Shown: positions 1-8,202, counted from the stretch's first letter. The stretch: 64,000 nt of DNA from Microtetraspora sp. NBRC 16547 (GCF_030268965.1 NZ_BSSE01000012.1:141429-205428), one strand, 5' to 3'. Notes: generated from the sequence alone by a model not told the origin. A program made the numbers and translations.

Positions 1-385
1 AGCCCATCCGCCGCCGTAGAACGTCGATCTCCTCCTGCGGTGCGCGGGACATCAGGATCAGCCGGGTGTGCCGGGCGTTGAGGTGGGACTGGTCGGCGAT
101 GTTGTCGGTGAAGGTGGCGCAGCCGGTGCACAGCCAGTCCTGCCCCGGGGCCTGCATGAAGTGATAGATCACCAACTGGCGGCGGCCCTCGAATAGACCG
201 GGCAGATCGACCGTCGAGCGGTCCGGCGCGGTGAAGCGGTAGCCGTCGGCGAGGGGGACCATCGGCAGCCTGCGCCGTTCCGCGGCCAGCGCGTCCAGTG
301 CTCGGGTCTGCTCCTTCTCCTTGACCAGCAGCGCCTCGCGCGCCGCCTGCCATTCCTGTGCCGACACGACGGGGGGACGGTGCAC
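1..385 (-). CDS. DUF899 thioredoxin-like protein, N-terminal part (cut by window edge)
   Basis: The reverse strand reads from a GTG at 385, preceded by AGAGGAG at good spacing, into the DUF899 pattern: PPVVSAQEWQAAR, then LLVKEKE, LPMV, YHFMQAPGQDW and a CTGC dithiol followed by the N-terminal part of a thioredoxin-like fold. DUF899 proteins are cytosolic thioredoxin-fold proteins of unknown substrate. The C-terminal half lies left of the window. The gene is divergent from an HxlR regulator 99 bp away, an arrangement that suggests, but does not prove, that the regulator controls it. Confidence 0.85.
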   Translation of the reverse strand, partial: MHRPPVVSAQEWQAAREALLVKEKEQTRALDALAAERRRLPMVPLADGYRFTAPDRSTVDLPGLFEGRRQLVIYHFMQAPGQDWLCTGCATFTDNIADQSHLNARHTRLILMSRAPQEEIDVLRRRMG

Positions 386-483
386 GGCGGGCTCCTCTGT
401 GCATCTCTTAAGGGAACTTGCGGTGGCCGACGCTAGCAGAGGTCGGTCTCTTCAAGGAACCCTCTCGGGCTATCATCGAACTT

Positions 484-945
484 ATGCAGCGAACCCGGTT
501 CGGTGACATGGCCTGCTCGATCGCGCGCACACTGGACGTGATCGGCGAGCCATGGTCGCCGTTGATCCTGCGCAACGTCATGGTGGGGATTGGACGCTTC
601 GACCAGCTCCAGCAGAGCCTCGGCATCTCCCGGAAGGTGCTGACCGAGCGGCTCAGATGGCTCGTGGACAACGACGTGCTGGAACGGCGGCAGTATTCGG
701 AGCGGCCGCCCCGGTACGAATACGCGCTCACCGTCAAAGGTACGGAGTTGTGTGACCTGCTGATGGTGATGGTGCGGTGGGGCGACCGCTGGACGGCGGG
801 CGAGGCCGGGCCGCCGGTGCTGTACCGGCACCACGCCTGCGGGGAGATCGGCCACGTCGAGCTGCATTGTTCCGTGTGCGACCGTCCCATGGACGTCACC
901 GGCATCGACATCCTGCCTGGCCCGGGAGCTGCCATCACCACCTGA
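484..945 (+). CDS. HxlR-family winged-helix transcriptional regulator
   Basis: A 153-aa protein with the HxlR signature: an N-terminal Cys (residue 11) in MACSIARTLDVIGEPW, then LILRNVMVGIGRFDQLQQ and the recognition-helix stretch GISRKVLTERLRWLVDN, then a wing with PPRYEYALTVKG. Such proteins bind DNA as dimers and often sense electrophiles or redox through the N-terminal Cys. The short C-terminal tail holds a His/Cys cluster (HHACG and CSVC) that could bind metal or form disulfides; that is inference. I chose the ATG at 484, where homology begins, over an in-frame TTG at 418. It is divergent from the DUF899 gene, its likely target. Confidence 0.85.
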   Translation: MQRTRFGDMACSIARTLDVIGEPWSPLILRNVMVGIGRFDQLQQSLGISRKVLTERLRWLVDNDVLERRQYSERPPRYEYALTVKGTELCDLLMVMVRWGDRWTAGEAGPPVLYRHHACGEIGHVELHCSVCDRPMDVTGIDILPGPGAAITT

Positions 946-1197
946 CTCGTCCCCCTTTTATGGCCCGGCGATCACGCGGATCACTTGGCCTGCTCCCCCA
1001 GAGGGGACGACGGCGACGGGATGATCTGTCCGGGGGCGTGAGGCCGCTCGCTTCATGATCCGGATCGTGTCCGGAACGATCAATAGCGGAAGGTATCCGA
1101 GCAAGGAAGAAACACCAGGTCAGGGGCTTCCGACGCCTTCAGATCATTTGTGACCGCTACGGTTCGATCAGCACGCCGCCGTTTTTGTGGAGGACGC

Positions 1198-1821
1198 ATG
1201 GCCGTCAGCTTTTCCGCCGTGCGGCGCGGAGGCCTCGTGCTCGGCGTCGCGTTGCTCGGGCTGGCACTGTCCTCGGCTGCCCATCTGTGGTGGGGGACGA
1301 CGGGCGCGGCGCTGCTCGGCATCGCCGGCGTGGGCGGCACGTTGTTCGCGTTGACGCACCTGTACGGCACGCGGCGGCCGCTCCGGTTGGGGAATGTGCC
1401 GCTCACCCTCGGCTTCCTGGCGGTGTTCGTCCTGTACGGCGTCGGCGTCGCCGCCGCACTGGACATCGCGATGACGCTGGTCGGCATCGACGCCCACGCG
1501 GTCGTGGACCGGACCTGGGTGACGCGCGGCAAGGCTTCCCTGAACTACCACTGCACGCTGCGCCACGAGGACGGCACCCCGATCCCGCGCGAGTTCGCGT
1601 CCAACTGCGAGGGCCGCGAGCGCGGCGACACCATACCGGTCGTCCTCGATCCCCGGGGACGGTTCCCGCCGGTCAGAGGCCCCAAGGCGGACCTGCCCGC
1701 GGTGGGCGAGACCCAGATCGCGGGGATCGCCGGTCTCGTGCTCCTGGCCTCGACCGCCATCGGAAGCGTGCCCGCGCGGGCGCCCTCGTCCGGTCGGCGG
1801 AACCCGCCCGCGCGCAAGTGA
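1198..1821 (+). CDS. Membrane protein, DUF3592-like
   Basis: The 207-aa product starts at an ATG preceded by GGAGG. It has hydrophobic segments at about residues 10-30, 37-55, 68-92 and 175-195, and a soluble part between the third and fourth with YHCTLRHEDG, FASNCEGRERGD and VVLDPRGR. The spacing of a transmembrane hairpin followed by a small extracytoplasmic domain containing two Cys resembles DUF3592-type proteins, but I do not recognise a precise family. No function can be assigned. An upstream in-frame GTG (1150) would add 16 basic residues and is less likely. Confidence 0.6.
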   Translation: MAVSFSAVRRGGLVLGVALLGLALSSAAHLWWGTTGAALLGIAGVGGTLFALTHLYGTRRPLRLGNVPLTLGFLAVFVLYGVGVAAALDIAMTLVGIDAHAVVDRTWVTRGKASLNYHCTLRHEDGTPIPREFASNCEGRERGDTIPVVLDPRGRFPPVRGPKADLPAVGETQIAGIAGLVLLASTAIGSVPARAPSSGRRNPPARK

Positions 1822-1837
1822 CCCCTTTGCTTGTATG

Positions 1838-2101
1838 TCACGCCGTCAGGGCTTCATCAATCCTCCGGTTGGCGATCTCTTGTTGGCCGTCGAGGCACTT
1901 GGCGTATACGCGGAGGAGGACATCCACGCTATGCCCGGCCCGTTCGGCGACATCGGGGGCCGAGATGCCGGCATTGAGCCAGAAGGAGACAGCCGCGTGC
2001 CGGAGGTCGTACGGCCGTTGGCCGAGGGGAGAGGCGACCTGGGCGATGCGGCGGGGACCGAACGCCAGGTCGACAGCTGAGCGAGCCGGGACAGGCCGCA
2101 T
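1838..2101 (-). pseudogene. C-terminal remnant of a tyrosine-family site-specific integrase
   Basis: The reverse strand keeps about 75 residues typical of the catalytic end of phage/ICE integrases: YDLRHAAVSFWLNAG (the R-H-x-x box), then VAERAGHS (second His) and RVYAKCLDG (the nucleophilic Tyr). The first conserved Arg, the core-binding and arm-binding domains are missing, and homology stops at about residue 14 of the remaining frame. It is therefore a decayed fragment of an integrative element, not a working recombinase. The neighbouring sulfotransferase fragment is equally decayed. No flanking tRNA is visible here. Confidence 0.75.
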
Positions 2102-2159
2102 GGTGACACCGCCGGCTCACCGGGCCTACGGCCCAGGCCGTATGCCCGACAACGGGCGA

Positions 2160-2465
2160 TCAGTCGGCGTCCTGGATGAGCAGTTCGTAGAACGGATAGT
2201 GGTGGTCGTAGTAGGACTTCAGCAGGGCGTTGTTGTCGACGGTGACGGTGTAGTCGTTGCTGCGGCTGATGAAACCCGCGCTTCGGATGGCGTCCACATG
2301 CCAGGCGCGGTACCGCTCCCACTCGGGTCGCTCGCCGGGACTCCAACTGAGCGAGTGCGGCAGGAACGGTAGCCCGACGTAGTCGCAGTAGCGCTCGACC
2401 ACCGAGACCGGGTCGCTGACCAGTTGCTCGGAACGGATCACCAGGGGCTTGCGCCCGGTGGCCGC
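2160..2465 (-). pseudogene. C-terminal remnant of a sulfotransferase-like protein
   Basis: About 100 residues on the reverse strand match the C-terminal third of sulfotransferase-family proteins: RKPLVIRSEQLVSDP, then VVERYCDYVGLPF and WSPGERPEWERYRAWHVDAI, ending in YELLIQDAD. An in-frame TAG at 2466-2468 and the absence of the PAPS-binding N-terminus show that the gene is broken. It lies beside an integrase remnant, so both probably belong to one degraded horizontally acquired segment (1.84-2.5 kb). The PAPS assignment rests on family knowledge, not on residues seen here. Confidence 0.6.
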
Positions 2466-2688
2466 CTAGTAGGCCACGCGTACCGTGATCATCGCCGCGG
2501 TATGCAAGCGTTATGCCGCGCGGCCGCCCGTGGTCATCGACCGGTGCTCCGCTCAACGGAGGACCCCCGGTCGGCTCGATAGAGGACCGCCGGTCGGCCG
2601 TGCGGGGGACGACGCGGGGCGGCGCCGCCGCCTAGCTTCCCTACCCAATCCCGCCCGTCGGTGGCGGGCCCGACGGAAGGGAAGGTCC

Positions 2689-3396
2689 ATGTCGGCGCTC
2701 TCAGATCCACACAGATTTCGCAGACAGGCGGCAGGGCTCTGCCTGATCGTGGCGCCGCTCCTCTACGTGGCCGGTGTCGTCGCCGACCCGGCGCTCAGGC
2801 AGGGCGAGGGCAGCGACACCGTCGGGGTCTACGGCAGATACCCGGACCAGGTCTCGGTCAGCGCCTCGCTCCTGCACTGGAGTTGGGTGCTGTTGCTTCC
2901 GGGCGTCATCGGGATGATCCATCTGATCCGGCAGCGTGCCGTGGTCTTCGGACACATCGCCGGGGGACTCGCGCTCCTCGGCATCGTGAACTTCTCTGCG
3001 CTGATGCTCGGTGACTTCTTCTACTCGCGGCTCGAACGCGCGCTGCCGGCCGCTCAGGGCGCCCTGCTCGCGGACGAGGCGTTCGCCGACCTCGGAGCCC
3101 GGTACGCGTTCCAGATCCCGGGCTTCATCGGGCTGTTCGGCCTGTTCCTTCTCGGACTGGCCCTGGCCTACGCCGGCCACGCGCCCTGGTGGGCTCCCTT
3201 CGCGATGCTCCCTGGCATTCTGGGGGCGCCGATCTTCCCGATCGGCACAGCCGTGGGTGGGTCGCTCTACCTGGCCGGCGCCGGAGTGATCGGACTGAGG
3301 ATGCTGCGAATGAGCGACGAGGAGTGGGCGAGGCAAGCCGCGGCTCACCCGACCTCGGCGGGATCACCGAGCGGGAACCTGGCGAACACGCGGTAG
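2689..3396 (+). CDS. Polytopic membrane protein of unknown function
   Basis: A 235-aa protein beginning at an ATG behind GGAAGGGAAGG. It has about six hydrophobic helices (around residues 16-33, 58-78, 86-108, 142-162, 168-185, 190-210) and a short polar C-terminus. Its organisation resembles the DUF4386-like group of small integral membrane proteins, but no diagnostic motif is visible and no function should be assumed. Its last 52 bp overlap the 3' end of the convergent histidine kinase gene. Confidence 0.75.
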   Translation: MSALSDPHRFRRQAAGLCLIVAPLLYVAGVVADPALRQGEGSDTVGVYGRYPDQVSVSASLLHWSWVLLLPGVIGMIHLIRQRAVVFGHIAGGLALLGIVNFSALMLGDFFYSRLERALPAAQGALLADEAFADLGARYAFQIPGFIGLFGLFLLGLALAYAGHAPWWAPFAMLPGILGAPIFPIGTAVGGSLYLAGAGVIGLRMLRMSDEEWARQAAAHPTSAGSPSGNLANTR

Positions 3397-4529
3397 CCTC
3401 CGCCCGTGATGGGGCCGGCGGAGAGCTCGCCGCCGTGCATAGCGGTCCGCTCGCGCATCCCGATCAGGCCGTGCCCGCCCCCGCCGTTCGGGATACGGCC
3501 CGGGCCGGCCCCGTCATTGACGATGACGATGCTCAACTCGGCAGGCTCGTACGCGAAGGTGACGTCGACCTTGGCGGCCTGCGTGTGTTTCAGCACGTTC
3601 GTCAGGGCCTCCTGGATCAGCCGGTACGCGGACAGGTCGAGTCCCGGCGGCAGGGTCCGCCGAGCGCCGATGATCCGCAGGTTGACCTCCGGTCCCGCCT
3701 CCTTGACCTGCGCGATCAGGTCGTCCAAGCGATCCAGTCCCGGCTGGGGAGCCAGCGGATCGCCGTCTTTGGTGCTGCGGAGCATCCCGAGCATGAGCCT
3801 GAGCTCCTCGACCGCCTCGCGTCCGGCCTGCTCGACGCCGAGCAGCAACTCGCGTTCGCGCTCGCGGCTGTCCCCGAGCATCCTGCGCACCCCGCCCACG
3901 TGCAGGGTCATCAGACTCACGTTGTGCGAGATGATGTCGTGAAGTTCACGGGCGATCCGGGAGCGCTCCTCGGTCACTGCCCAGCGGGCCCGCTCCTCGC
4001 GTTCCATCTCCAGACGCGTGGTGCGCTCGGCCAGCCGTGTCGTCCGGTCCGTCTGCCGGCGCAGCAGGATGCCGCTGGTGTACGCCACCCCGACGAAGAC
4101 GGCCTTTATCAGGATTTCGGCGACGTCGTTGTCCGGCAAGGTCTGCAGGTGGCCGTACGCGATCAGCACGCAGACCAGCCCGGCGATCCCGCGGCGGCTG
4201 CGCAACTCGGCAGCGCTCCCCACAGTGTGTACCAGGATCAACGTCGAGTAGAAATGCCAGGCGGCGTAGTACCAGGTGTTCGTGATCACCTGTACGGCGA
4301 AGCCGACAGTGGTCAGCGTGAGGAGCATGGTCATCGGGAATCTGCGCCGGAACAGCAGCAACACCCCGGAGATGACCGCTCCCACGGCCAGCGGCATCGG
4401 ATCCTTGATCTGTTCGGGTTCGAACCCCTGGCGGCCGAAGGACTCGACCAGCCCGACCACCCCCACGGCGAGGGAGAGCGACACGTCCAGCCAAGTCGGC
4501 CGCCAGTCGCGGAGCAGCCTCGTCAGCAC
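3345..4529 (-). CDS. Sensor histidine kinase, NarL/DesK type
   Basis: The 394-aa protein has four or five N-terminal membrane helices (to about residue 156), a short coiled-coil (TRLAERTTRLEMEREERARW), the HisKA_3 box RSRIARELHDIISHNVS with phospho-acceptor His197, and a C-terminal HATPase with EALTNVLKHT (N box) and GHGLIGMRERT (G box). It should autophosphorylate in response to a membrane-perceived cue and pass phosphate to the response regulator encoded just upstream. The two coding regions overlap by 7 bp, so translation is probably coupled. The signal is unknown. Confidence 0.93.
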   Translation of the reverse strand: MLTRLLRDWRPTWLDVSLSLAVGVVGLVESFGRQGFEPEQIKDPMPLAVGAVISGVLLLFRRRFPMTMLLTLTTVGFAVQVITNTWYYAAWHFYSTLILVHTVGSAAELRSRRGIAGLVCVLIAYGHLQTLPDNDVAEILIKAVFVGVAYTSGILLRRQTDRTTRLAERTTRLEMEREERARWAVTEERSRIARELHDIISHNVSLMTLHVGGVRRMLGDSRERERELLLGVEQAGREAVEELRLMLGMLRSTKDGDPLAPQPGLDRLDDLIAQVKEAGPEVNLRIIGARRTLPPGLDLSAYRLIQEALTNVLKHTQAAKVDVTFAYEPAELSIVIVNDGAGPGRIPNGGGGHGLIGMRERTAMHGGELSAGPITGGGYRVFARFPLGDPAEVG

Positions 4530-5191
4530 GGCTCACCCTCCCCTCCCGGACGTACGACCCCGGCCTCGTAGGCGAACACGACCGCGTGGATGCGGTCGCG
4601 CAGGTTGAGCTTGTGCAGGATCCGAGCGACATGGGTCTTGACGGTCGCGTCGCCGATCCCGAGCTCCCGCGCTATCTCGGGGTTGGACATCCCGTGCGCG
4701 ACCATCCGCAACACCTGGAGTTCGCGTCGCGTGAGCGTGGCCAGCTCAACCGGCGTGTCCGGCTCGGGGCGGGCCGCGAACGAGGCGATCACCCGTGTGG
4801 TGACCGCGGGGTCGATGACCGCGTCCCCGGCCGCCGCCGCCCGTATGGCGTCGAGCAATTGCTCCGGCGGTGAGCTCTTGAGCACGAAACCGTGCACTCT
4901 CGTACGCAGCGAGGCATGCAGGTTGTCGTCCGTGTTGAAGGTGGTCAGCATGATGATCTTCGGCGGGTGGGGATCGTTGAGGAGCAGCCGGGCGGCGCTC
5001 AGTCCGTCCAAACCGGGCATCGCGATGTCCATCAGCAGGACGTCCGGCCGCAGTCGCCGGGCCATGGTGAGGGCCTGGTGGCCGTCGGCCGCCTCTCCGA
5101 CGACCTCGATGCCGGGCGCGGTCTCCAGGACGAGCCGCAGCCCGGCTCGGATCATGGCCTGATCGTCCGCGATGACCAGCGTGATCGGCAT
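4523..5191 (-). CDS. Response regulator, NarL/LuxR type
   Basis: The 222-aa protein opens with the receiver motif VIADDQAMIRAGL, has the phosphorylatable Asp55 in VLLMDIAMPG, the conserved Thr in IIMLTTF and Lys in VLKSS. It ends in a LuxR helix-turn-helix (LTRRELQVLRMVAHGMSNPEIARELGIG, then TVKTHVARILHKL). I chose the ATG at 5191 because GGAGG precedes it at good spacing and the receiver fold starts there. It is first in a two-gene operon with its kinase and is divergent from an AraC gene across a 35-bp inverted repeat. Confidence 0.95.
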   Translation of the reverse strand: MPITLVIADDQAMIRAGLRLVLETAPGIEVVGEAADGHQALTMARRLRPDVLLMDIAMPGLDGLSAARLLLNDPHPPKIIMLTTFNTDDNLHASLRTRVHGFVLKSSPPEQLLDAIRAAAAGDAVIDPAVTTRVIASFAARPEPDTPVELATLTRRELQVLRMVAHGMSNPEIARELGIGDATVKTHVARILHKLNLRDRIHAVVFAYEAGVVRPGGEGEPC

Positions 5192-5287
5192 CGGATCCTC
5201 CGCGTCTGTCCTGGCACGCTCGCAGCGTACAAAGATCGATGACACGCCGACATCCCCGTGAACGGGGACCGCGACCGGGACCGTGTC

Positions 5288-5322
5288 CGTCGTGTGGCGG
5301 ACCCAGGGTCCGCCACACGACG
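5288..5322. repeat. 35-bp perfect inverted repeat between divergent regulator genes
   Basis: Two perfect 17-bp arms (left arm CGTCGTGTGGCGGACCC) flank a single A. It lies 97 bp upstream of the response-regulator start and 88 bp upstream of the AraC start, so it sits between divergent promoters, where a terminator is not expected. It could be an operator, a cruciform-forming element or a leader hairpin. Confidence 0.8.
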
Positions 5323-5410
5323 TACCGGTCCCCAGGGCGGCCGGTACGGCTCGTGCCCACGGTGCCGTGCCCGTTCCGTTGATCGACTGGGGCGCGCAGG
5401 GGGCGGGTAG

Positions 5411-5830
5411 ATGAGCCGCGCGGTGGAGGAGTCCAACCGGCGGATGCTCCGTGCCCGTGACGCGATGGACCGCGCCTACGCGGAACCGCTCGACATTCCC
5501 ACGCTGGCCCGGATCGCCCACGTCTCGGAGGCGCATTTCATCCGGACCTTCCGGGCGGCGTTCGGCGAGACCCCGCACCGCTACCTCCAGCGCCGCCGGG
5601 TGGAGCGTGCGATGTTCCTGTTGCGCCAGACCGACCGGAGCGTGACGGAGATCTGTTTCGCCGTCGGCTTCACCAGTCTGGGCACGTTCAGCCGTACCTT
5701 CCGCGCCATCGTCGGCGAATCCCCGACGCTGCATCGGAAGCGCGGGCGCATTCCGGACGTGCCCACCTGTTTCGCGATGGCCTGGACGCGACCGAGCAGT
5801 TTCGGAGAAGCACCGCGCGACCGTGGCTGA
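5411..5830 (+). CDS. Short AraC-family transcriptional regulator
   Basis: The 139-aa protein consists almost entirely of the AraC DNA-binding domain with its two helix-turn-helix units: IPTLARIAHVSEAHFIRTFRAAFGETPHRYLQRRR, then SVTEICFAVGFTSLGTFSRTFRAIVGESP. It has no separate N-terminal ligand-binding domain. Short AraC proteins like this, followed by a VOC-family gene, are a common actinobacterial pair. Its stop is 15 bp before the VOC start, so the two are very probably one transcript and the regulator likely controls its own operon. Confidence 0.9.
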   Translation: MSRAVEESNRRMLRARDAMDRAYAEPLDIPTLARIAHVSEAHFIRTFRAAFGETPHRYLQRRRVERAMFLLRQTDRSVTEICFAVGFTSLGTFSRTFRAIVGESPTLHRKRGRIPDVPTCFAMAWTRPSSFGEAPRDRG

Positions 5831-5844
5831 CTAGCGTGGCATGC

Positions 5845-6279
5845 ATGTTCAACGCACTCACTCACTCGCACATTTACGTCTTCGACCAGGACGAAGCCCT
5901 CGACTTCTACGTCGGCAAGCTCGGTCTGGAGGTCAACACCGACGCCGACATGGGGTTCATGCGCTGGCTGACCGTCAACGTCCCCGGCCAGCCGGACAGG
6001 GAGATCCTGCTGGAGAAGCCGGGCCCGCCCGCGCTGGACGACGCGACGGCCGAGCAGGTCCGCGAGCTGGTCGCGAAGGGCGCGATCGGCCTGCTCATCT
6101 TCAGTACGGACGACTGCCGGAGGACCTACGAGACATTGCTCGCCAAGGGCGTCGAGTTCACCCAGGAGCCCACCGAGCGCTTCTACGGCATCGACTGCGC
6201 GCTGCGCGATCCGTTCGGCAACGCGATCCGGTTCACGCAGCCGGCCCCGCGGCCGCACGTGCCCACGTCCGGCTGTTGA
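5845..6279 (+). CDS. VOC (glyoxalase/dioxygenase superfamily) protein
   Basis: The 144-aa product has the paired beta-alpha-beta-beta-beta layout of vicinal-oxygen-chelate proteins: SHIYVFDQDEALDFYVGKLGLEV at the start and FYGIDCALRDPFGNAIRFTQP at the end. Family members are metal-dependent lyases, dioxygenases or resistance proteins; substrate cannot be predicted here. I prefer the ATG at 5845, where homology starts, to the in-frame GTG at 5836. It follows the AraC gene by 15 bp and is followed by a long inverted repeat. Confidence 0.88.
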   Translation: MFNALTHSHIYVFDQDEALDFYVGKLGLEVNTDADMGFMRWLTVNVPGQPDREILLEKPGPPALDDATAEQVRELVAKGAIGLLIFSTDDCRRTYETLLAKGVEFTQEPTERFYGIDCALRDPFGNAIRFTQPAPRPHVPTSGC

Positions 6280-6294
6280 TCACCTGCCTCCGGC

Positions 6295-6376
6295 CACGAT
6301 GAACACACAGGCACCTGGAACTGCGGCATCTGTCCTGCTATGCGCATGACCAAAGCATGTCTGTGTGTTCATTGTG
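6295..6376 (+). terminator. Long-stem inverted repeat after the VOC gene
   Basis: A 12-bp perfect inverted repeat (ATGAACACACAG at 6299-6310, complement at 6361-6372) extends with G-U and Watson-Crick pairs on both sides to about 19 bp, around a loop of over 40 nt. Its position 16 bp after the VOC stop favours a transcription terminator. The large loop and AT-richer stem are unlike the compact GC hairpins elsewhere in this window. Confidence 0.5.
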
Positions 6377-6532
6377 ACGATGGAACACCGACCGGGCCCG
6401 ATCGGTGATCTCCGGCTGGACTATGGCGGTAGGGAGGTGGCCTCGGCAAATATCACGTTCTGTCATGGAATATTGCGATATTTCCGGAAAGAATGCTGCG
6501 GCAAAGCGGGATGAAAAGCTATTGTCGCGTTC

Positions 6533-7039
6533 ATGCGATGGGGGCGGCTGGCCGCCGGTGCGGCCGTGCTCTTCCTGGCCGTGGGATCGGTCCCCCGCGC
6601 CGACGAACTGGTCAGAGTGGTCGGCTACGCCTACGCGTCCCAGGGCATCCCGTACTCCTGGGGAGGCGGCCACGGGAAACGGCCGGGGCCGTCCCGGGGC
6701 ACCTGCCGCGGCTACAGCGGGTCCGTACGGCCCTGCCCCGCGGAGCGGACCCGGGGCCTGGACTGCTCCGGCTTCACCCGCTGGATGTACCGGCTCGCCT
6801 TCGGCGACGACGTGCTGGGCGGCGGCAACACCGACGACCACATCCGCAGGATGCGCAAGGTGCGCGTGCCGCGCCCCGGCGACCTTGTGTTCTACGGCAG
6901 CCGGAAGAAGACCCACCACGTCGGTGTCTACGTCGGCGCCGGCAAGATGATCAACGCGTTCGCCACCGGAACGACGACGAGGGTGGATGACGTCGGCGCG
7001 GTGAAGGACCTCCTCGGCTTCTACCACTATCCGACGTGA
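6533..7039 (+). CDS. Secreted NlpC/P60 family cell-wall hydrolase
   Basis: The 168-aa protein has a hydrophobic N-terminal segment (residues 6-22, signal peptide or anchor) followed directly by an NlpC/P60 papain-like domain. Catalytic Cys78 lies in RGLDCSGFTRWMY and His129 in KTHHVGVYVG; the third polar residue is probably Asn141 in KMINAF. The lead-in SQGIPYSWGGG is typical. It should cleave peptide bonds in peptidoglycan stems outside the membrane. It has no extra wall-binding repeats. An insert with two Cys (CRGYSGSVRPCP, residues 58-69) before the active site could form a disulfide. Confidence 0.88.
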   Translation: MRWGRLAAGAAVLFLAVGSVPRADELVRVVGYAYASQGIPYSWGGGHGKRPGPSRGTCRGYSGSVRPCPAERTRGLDCSGFTRWMYRLAFGDDVLGGGNTDDHIRRMRKVRVPRPGDLVFYGSRKKTHHVGVYVGAGKMINAFATGTTTRVDDVGAVKDLLGFYHYPT

Positions 7040-7198
7040 CGGACCCCGCTGGGGATGTCAGGCACCGAAGATCAGCCGTTGCCGCCGCCGGTGGCCCCCC
7101 GCAGTAGCGCGAGCAGCATCACGAGCACCGGCCCGGCGAGCTTCCGCGCCCGAACTGTTGTGACCTGTGATGTTCGGTGAAATTGACGGGGCGAAGCG

Positions 7199-7215
7199 AT
7201 AGTTTGTCGAACTAT
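7199..7215. promoter_or_regulatory. Inverted repeat overlapping a start codon
   Basis: ATAGTT and AACTAT face each other across 5 bp, and the right arm covers the first two bases of the ATG at 7214. It could be an operator for an HTH repressor or a hairpin that masks the start. No Shine-Dalgarno sequence is visible, so the mRNA may be leaderless. Confidence 0.4.
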
Positions 7216-7423
7216 GGAACGGCGATGGGTGGGGCCGCACGGCTACGAGATCGTGCCCGCCACCCGTGACGGCCGTCAGGTCCTTCGCGTGCGGAGGCAC
7301 GGCCACCCTGTCGCCGACTGCCGTTCGGTGGAGGAGGTCGCCCGATATGTCGATCTTGCCGACCTTTGTGAAGTGATCCCTCTGCCGTCGCGGGACGAGG
7401 ATCGGCGGGCCGTGCTCCCGTAG
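7214..7423 (+). CDS. Small hypothetical protein (69 aa)
   Basis: Opening MERRWVGPHGYEIVPATRDG, followed by QVLRVRRHGHPVADCRSVEEVARYVDLADL. It looks like a single small alpha-beta domain. The wobble-position GC bias and regular alternation of strand and helix suggest a real gene, and actinomycetes carry similar short orphan proteins, but I know no function. It has no neighbour in the same operon: the next gene starts 73 bp later and encodes a lipoprotein. Confidence 0.6.
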   Translation: MERRWVGPHGYEIVPATRDGRQVLRVRRHGHPVADCRSVEEVARYVDLADLCEVIPLPSRDEDRRAVLP

Positions 7424-7495
7424 TTCCCGTAGTTCCCGGCGTGCTGGGCGCGACCCCTCTAACCTCGGAGAATCCCGATTTCACGAGGGGGAACC

Positions 7496-7921
7496 ATGCG
7501 CCTGCCCGCCGCACTCGCCCTGGCCGCCCTGTGCCTCGCAGCCGCCTGCACGAGCCAGGCGCCCCGTACGGCTCCCACGGAGGAGCCGCAGATCTACGTG
7601 CTCAACCTGTACGGCGACGAGAACGGCAGGAGCGACCAGCGTCCCCAGGCTCTCGTGCTGTCGGAGTTCAGCACGGTCAGCGGGATGCGCTGGCAGAGCT
7701 GGGGGCCCAGCCGGGCGGTCGGCGTAGGACGACTCAGCGGCACCTGGTGCCTGCCCCAGTGCCAGGACCGGCCCTACGACGCCACCGTGACCCTGAGTGC
7801 CGTCGTCCCGTTCAAGGGCAACGGATACTTCACGAAATATGCGATCAAGGCGAAGTTGCCGGCGGCCCAGAAGGAGATGGCCGACCTCGCGGGCGGCCTG
7901 CCGACGCCGGAAGACCAGTAG
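7496..7921 (+). CDS. Putative lipoprotein
   Basis: The 141-aa protein starts behind GAGGGGGAAC and has a lipoprotein signal peptide ending in the lipobox LAAAC (Cys18), so it should be lipidated and held on the outer face of the membrane. The mature part holds YVLNLYGDENGRSDQ and a pair of Cys in GTWCLPQCQD that may form a disulfide. No family is recognised. It stands alone. Confidence 0.75.
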   Translation: MRLPAALALAALCLAAACTSQAPRTAPTEEPQIYVLNLYGDENGRSDQRPQALVLSEFSTVSGMRWQSWGPSRAVGVGRLSGTWCLPQCQDRPYDATVTLSAVVPFKGNGYFTKYAIKAKLPAAQKEMADLAGGLPTPEDQ

Positions 7922-8131
7922 CGGGAATACCGGCGGTCACCCTGGATCATGCCCCCGCCGGGGGTGGCCGGGACGGCGGTGCGGCACGGCGTGCGTGACG
8001 GCGTCCGTGACGGCGTGCGTGATGGCGCACATCGGGGTGAGCGTCCCGGAGTGAGCGGTGGGGCCCCTTCCCCGCAGGTCGGCCGCAGGACGCCGTGAAC
8101 CCCTACTCCCAGGGTGATACGGCGTCCCACT

Positions 8132-8171
8132 TTGATTTCGCATCAGTCGCCCGGGACGTGTATGGTTACAC
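8132..8171 (+). promoter_or_regulatory. Probable promoter of tRNA-Thr
   Basis: A TATGGT hexamer (near 8161) sits 18 bp after TTCGCA and about 40 bp before the tRNA, a plausible housekeeping -10/-35 pair. This is pattern reading only. Confidence 0.35.
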
Positions 8172-8202
8172 CTGTCCGCAGCGCGAGAGCGGCGGCGGGC
8201 AC

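Noticed and set aside
6400..6532. c-di-AMP (ydaO) riboswitch before the NlpC/P60 gene
   Set aside because: Such genes are often under ydaO control in actinobacteria, but I could not find the conserved core strands here.
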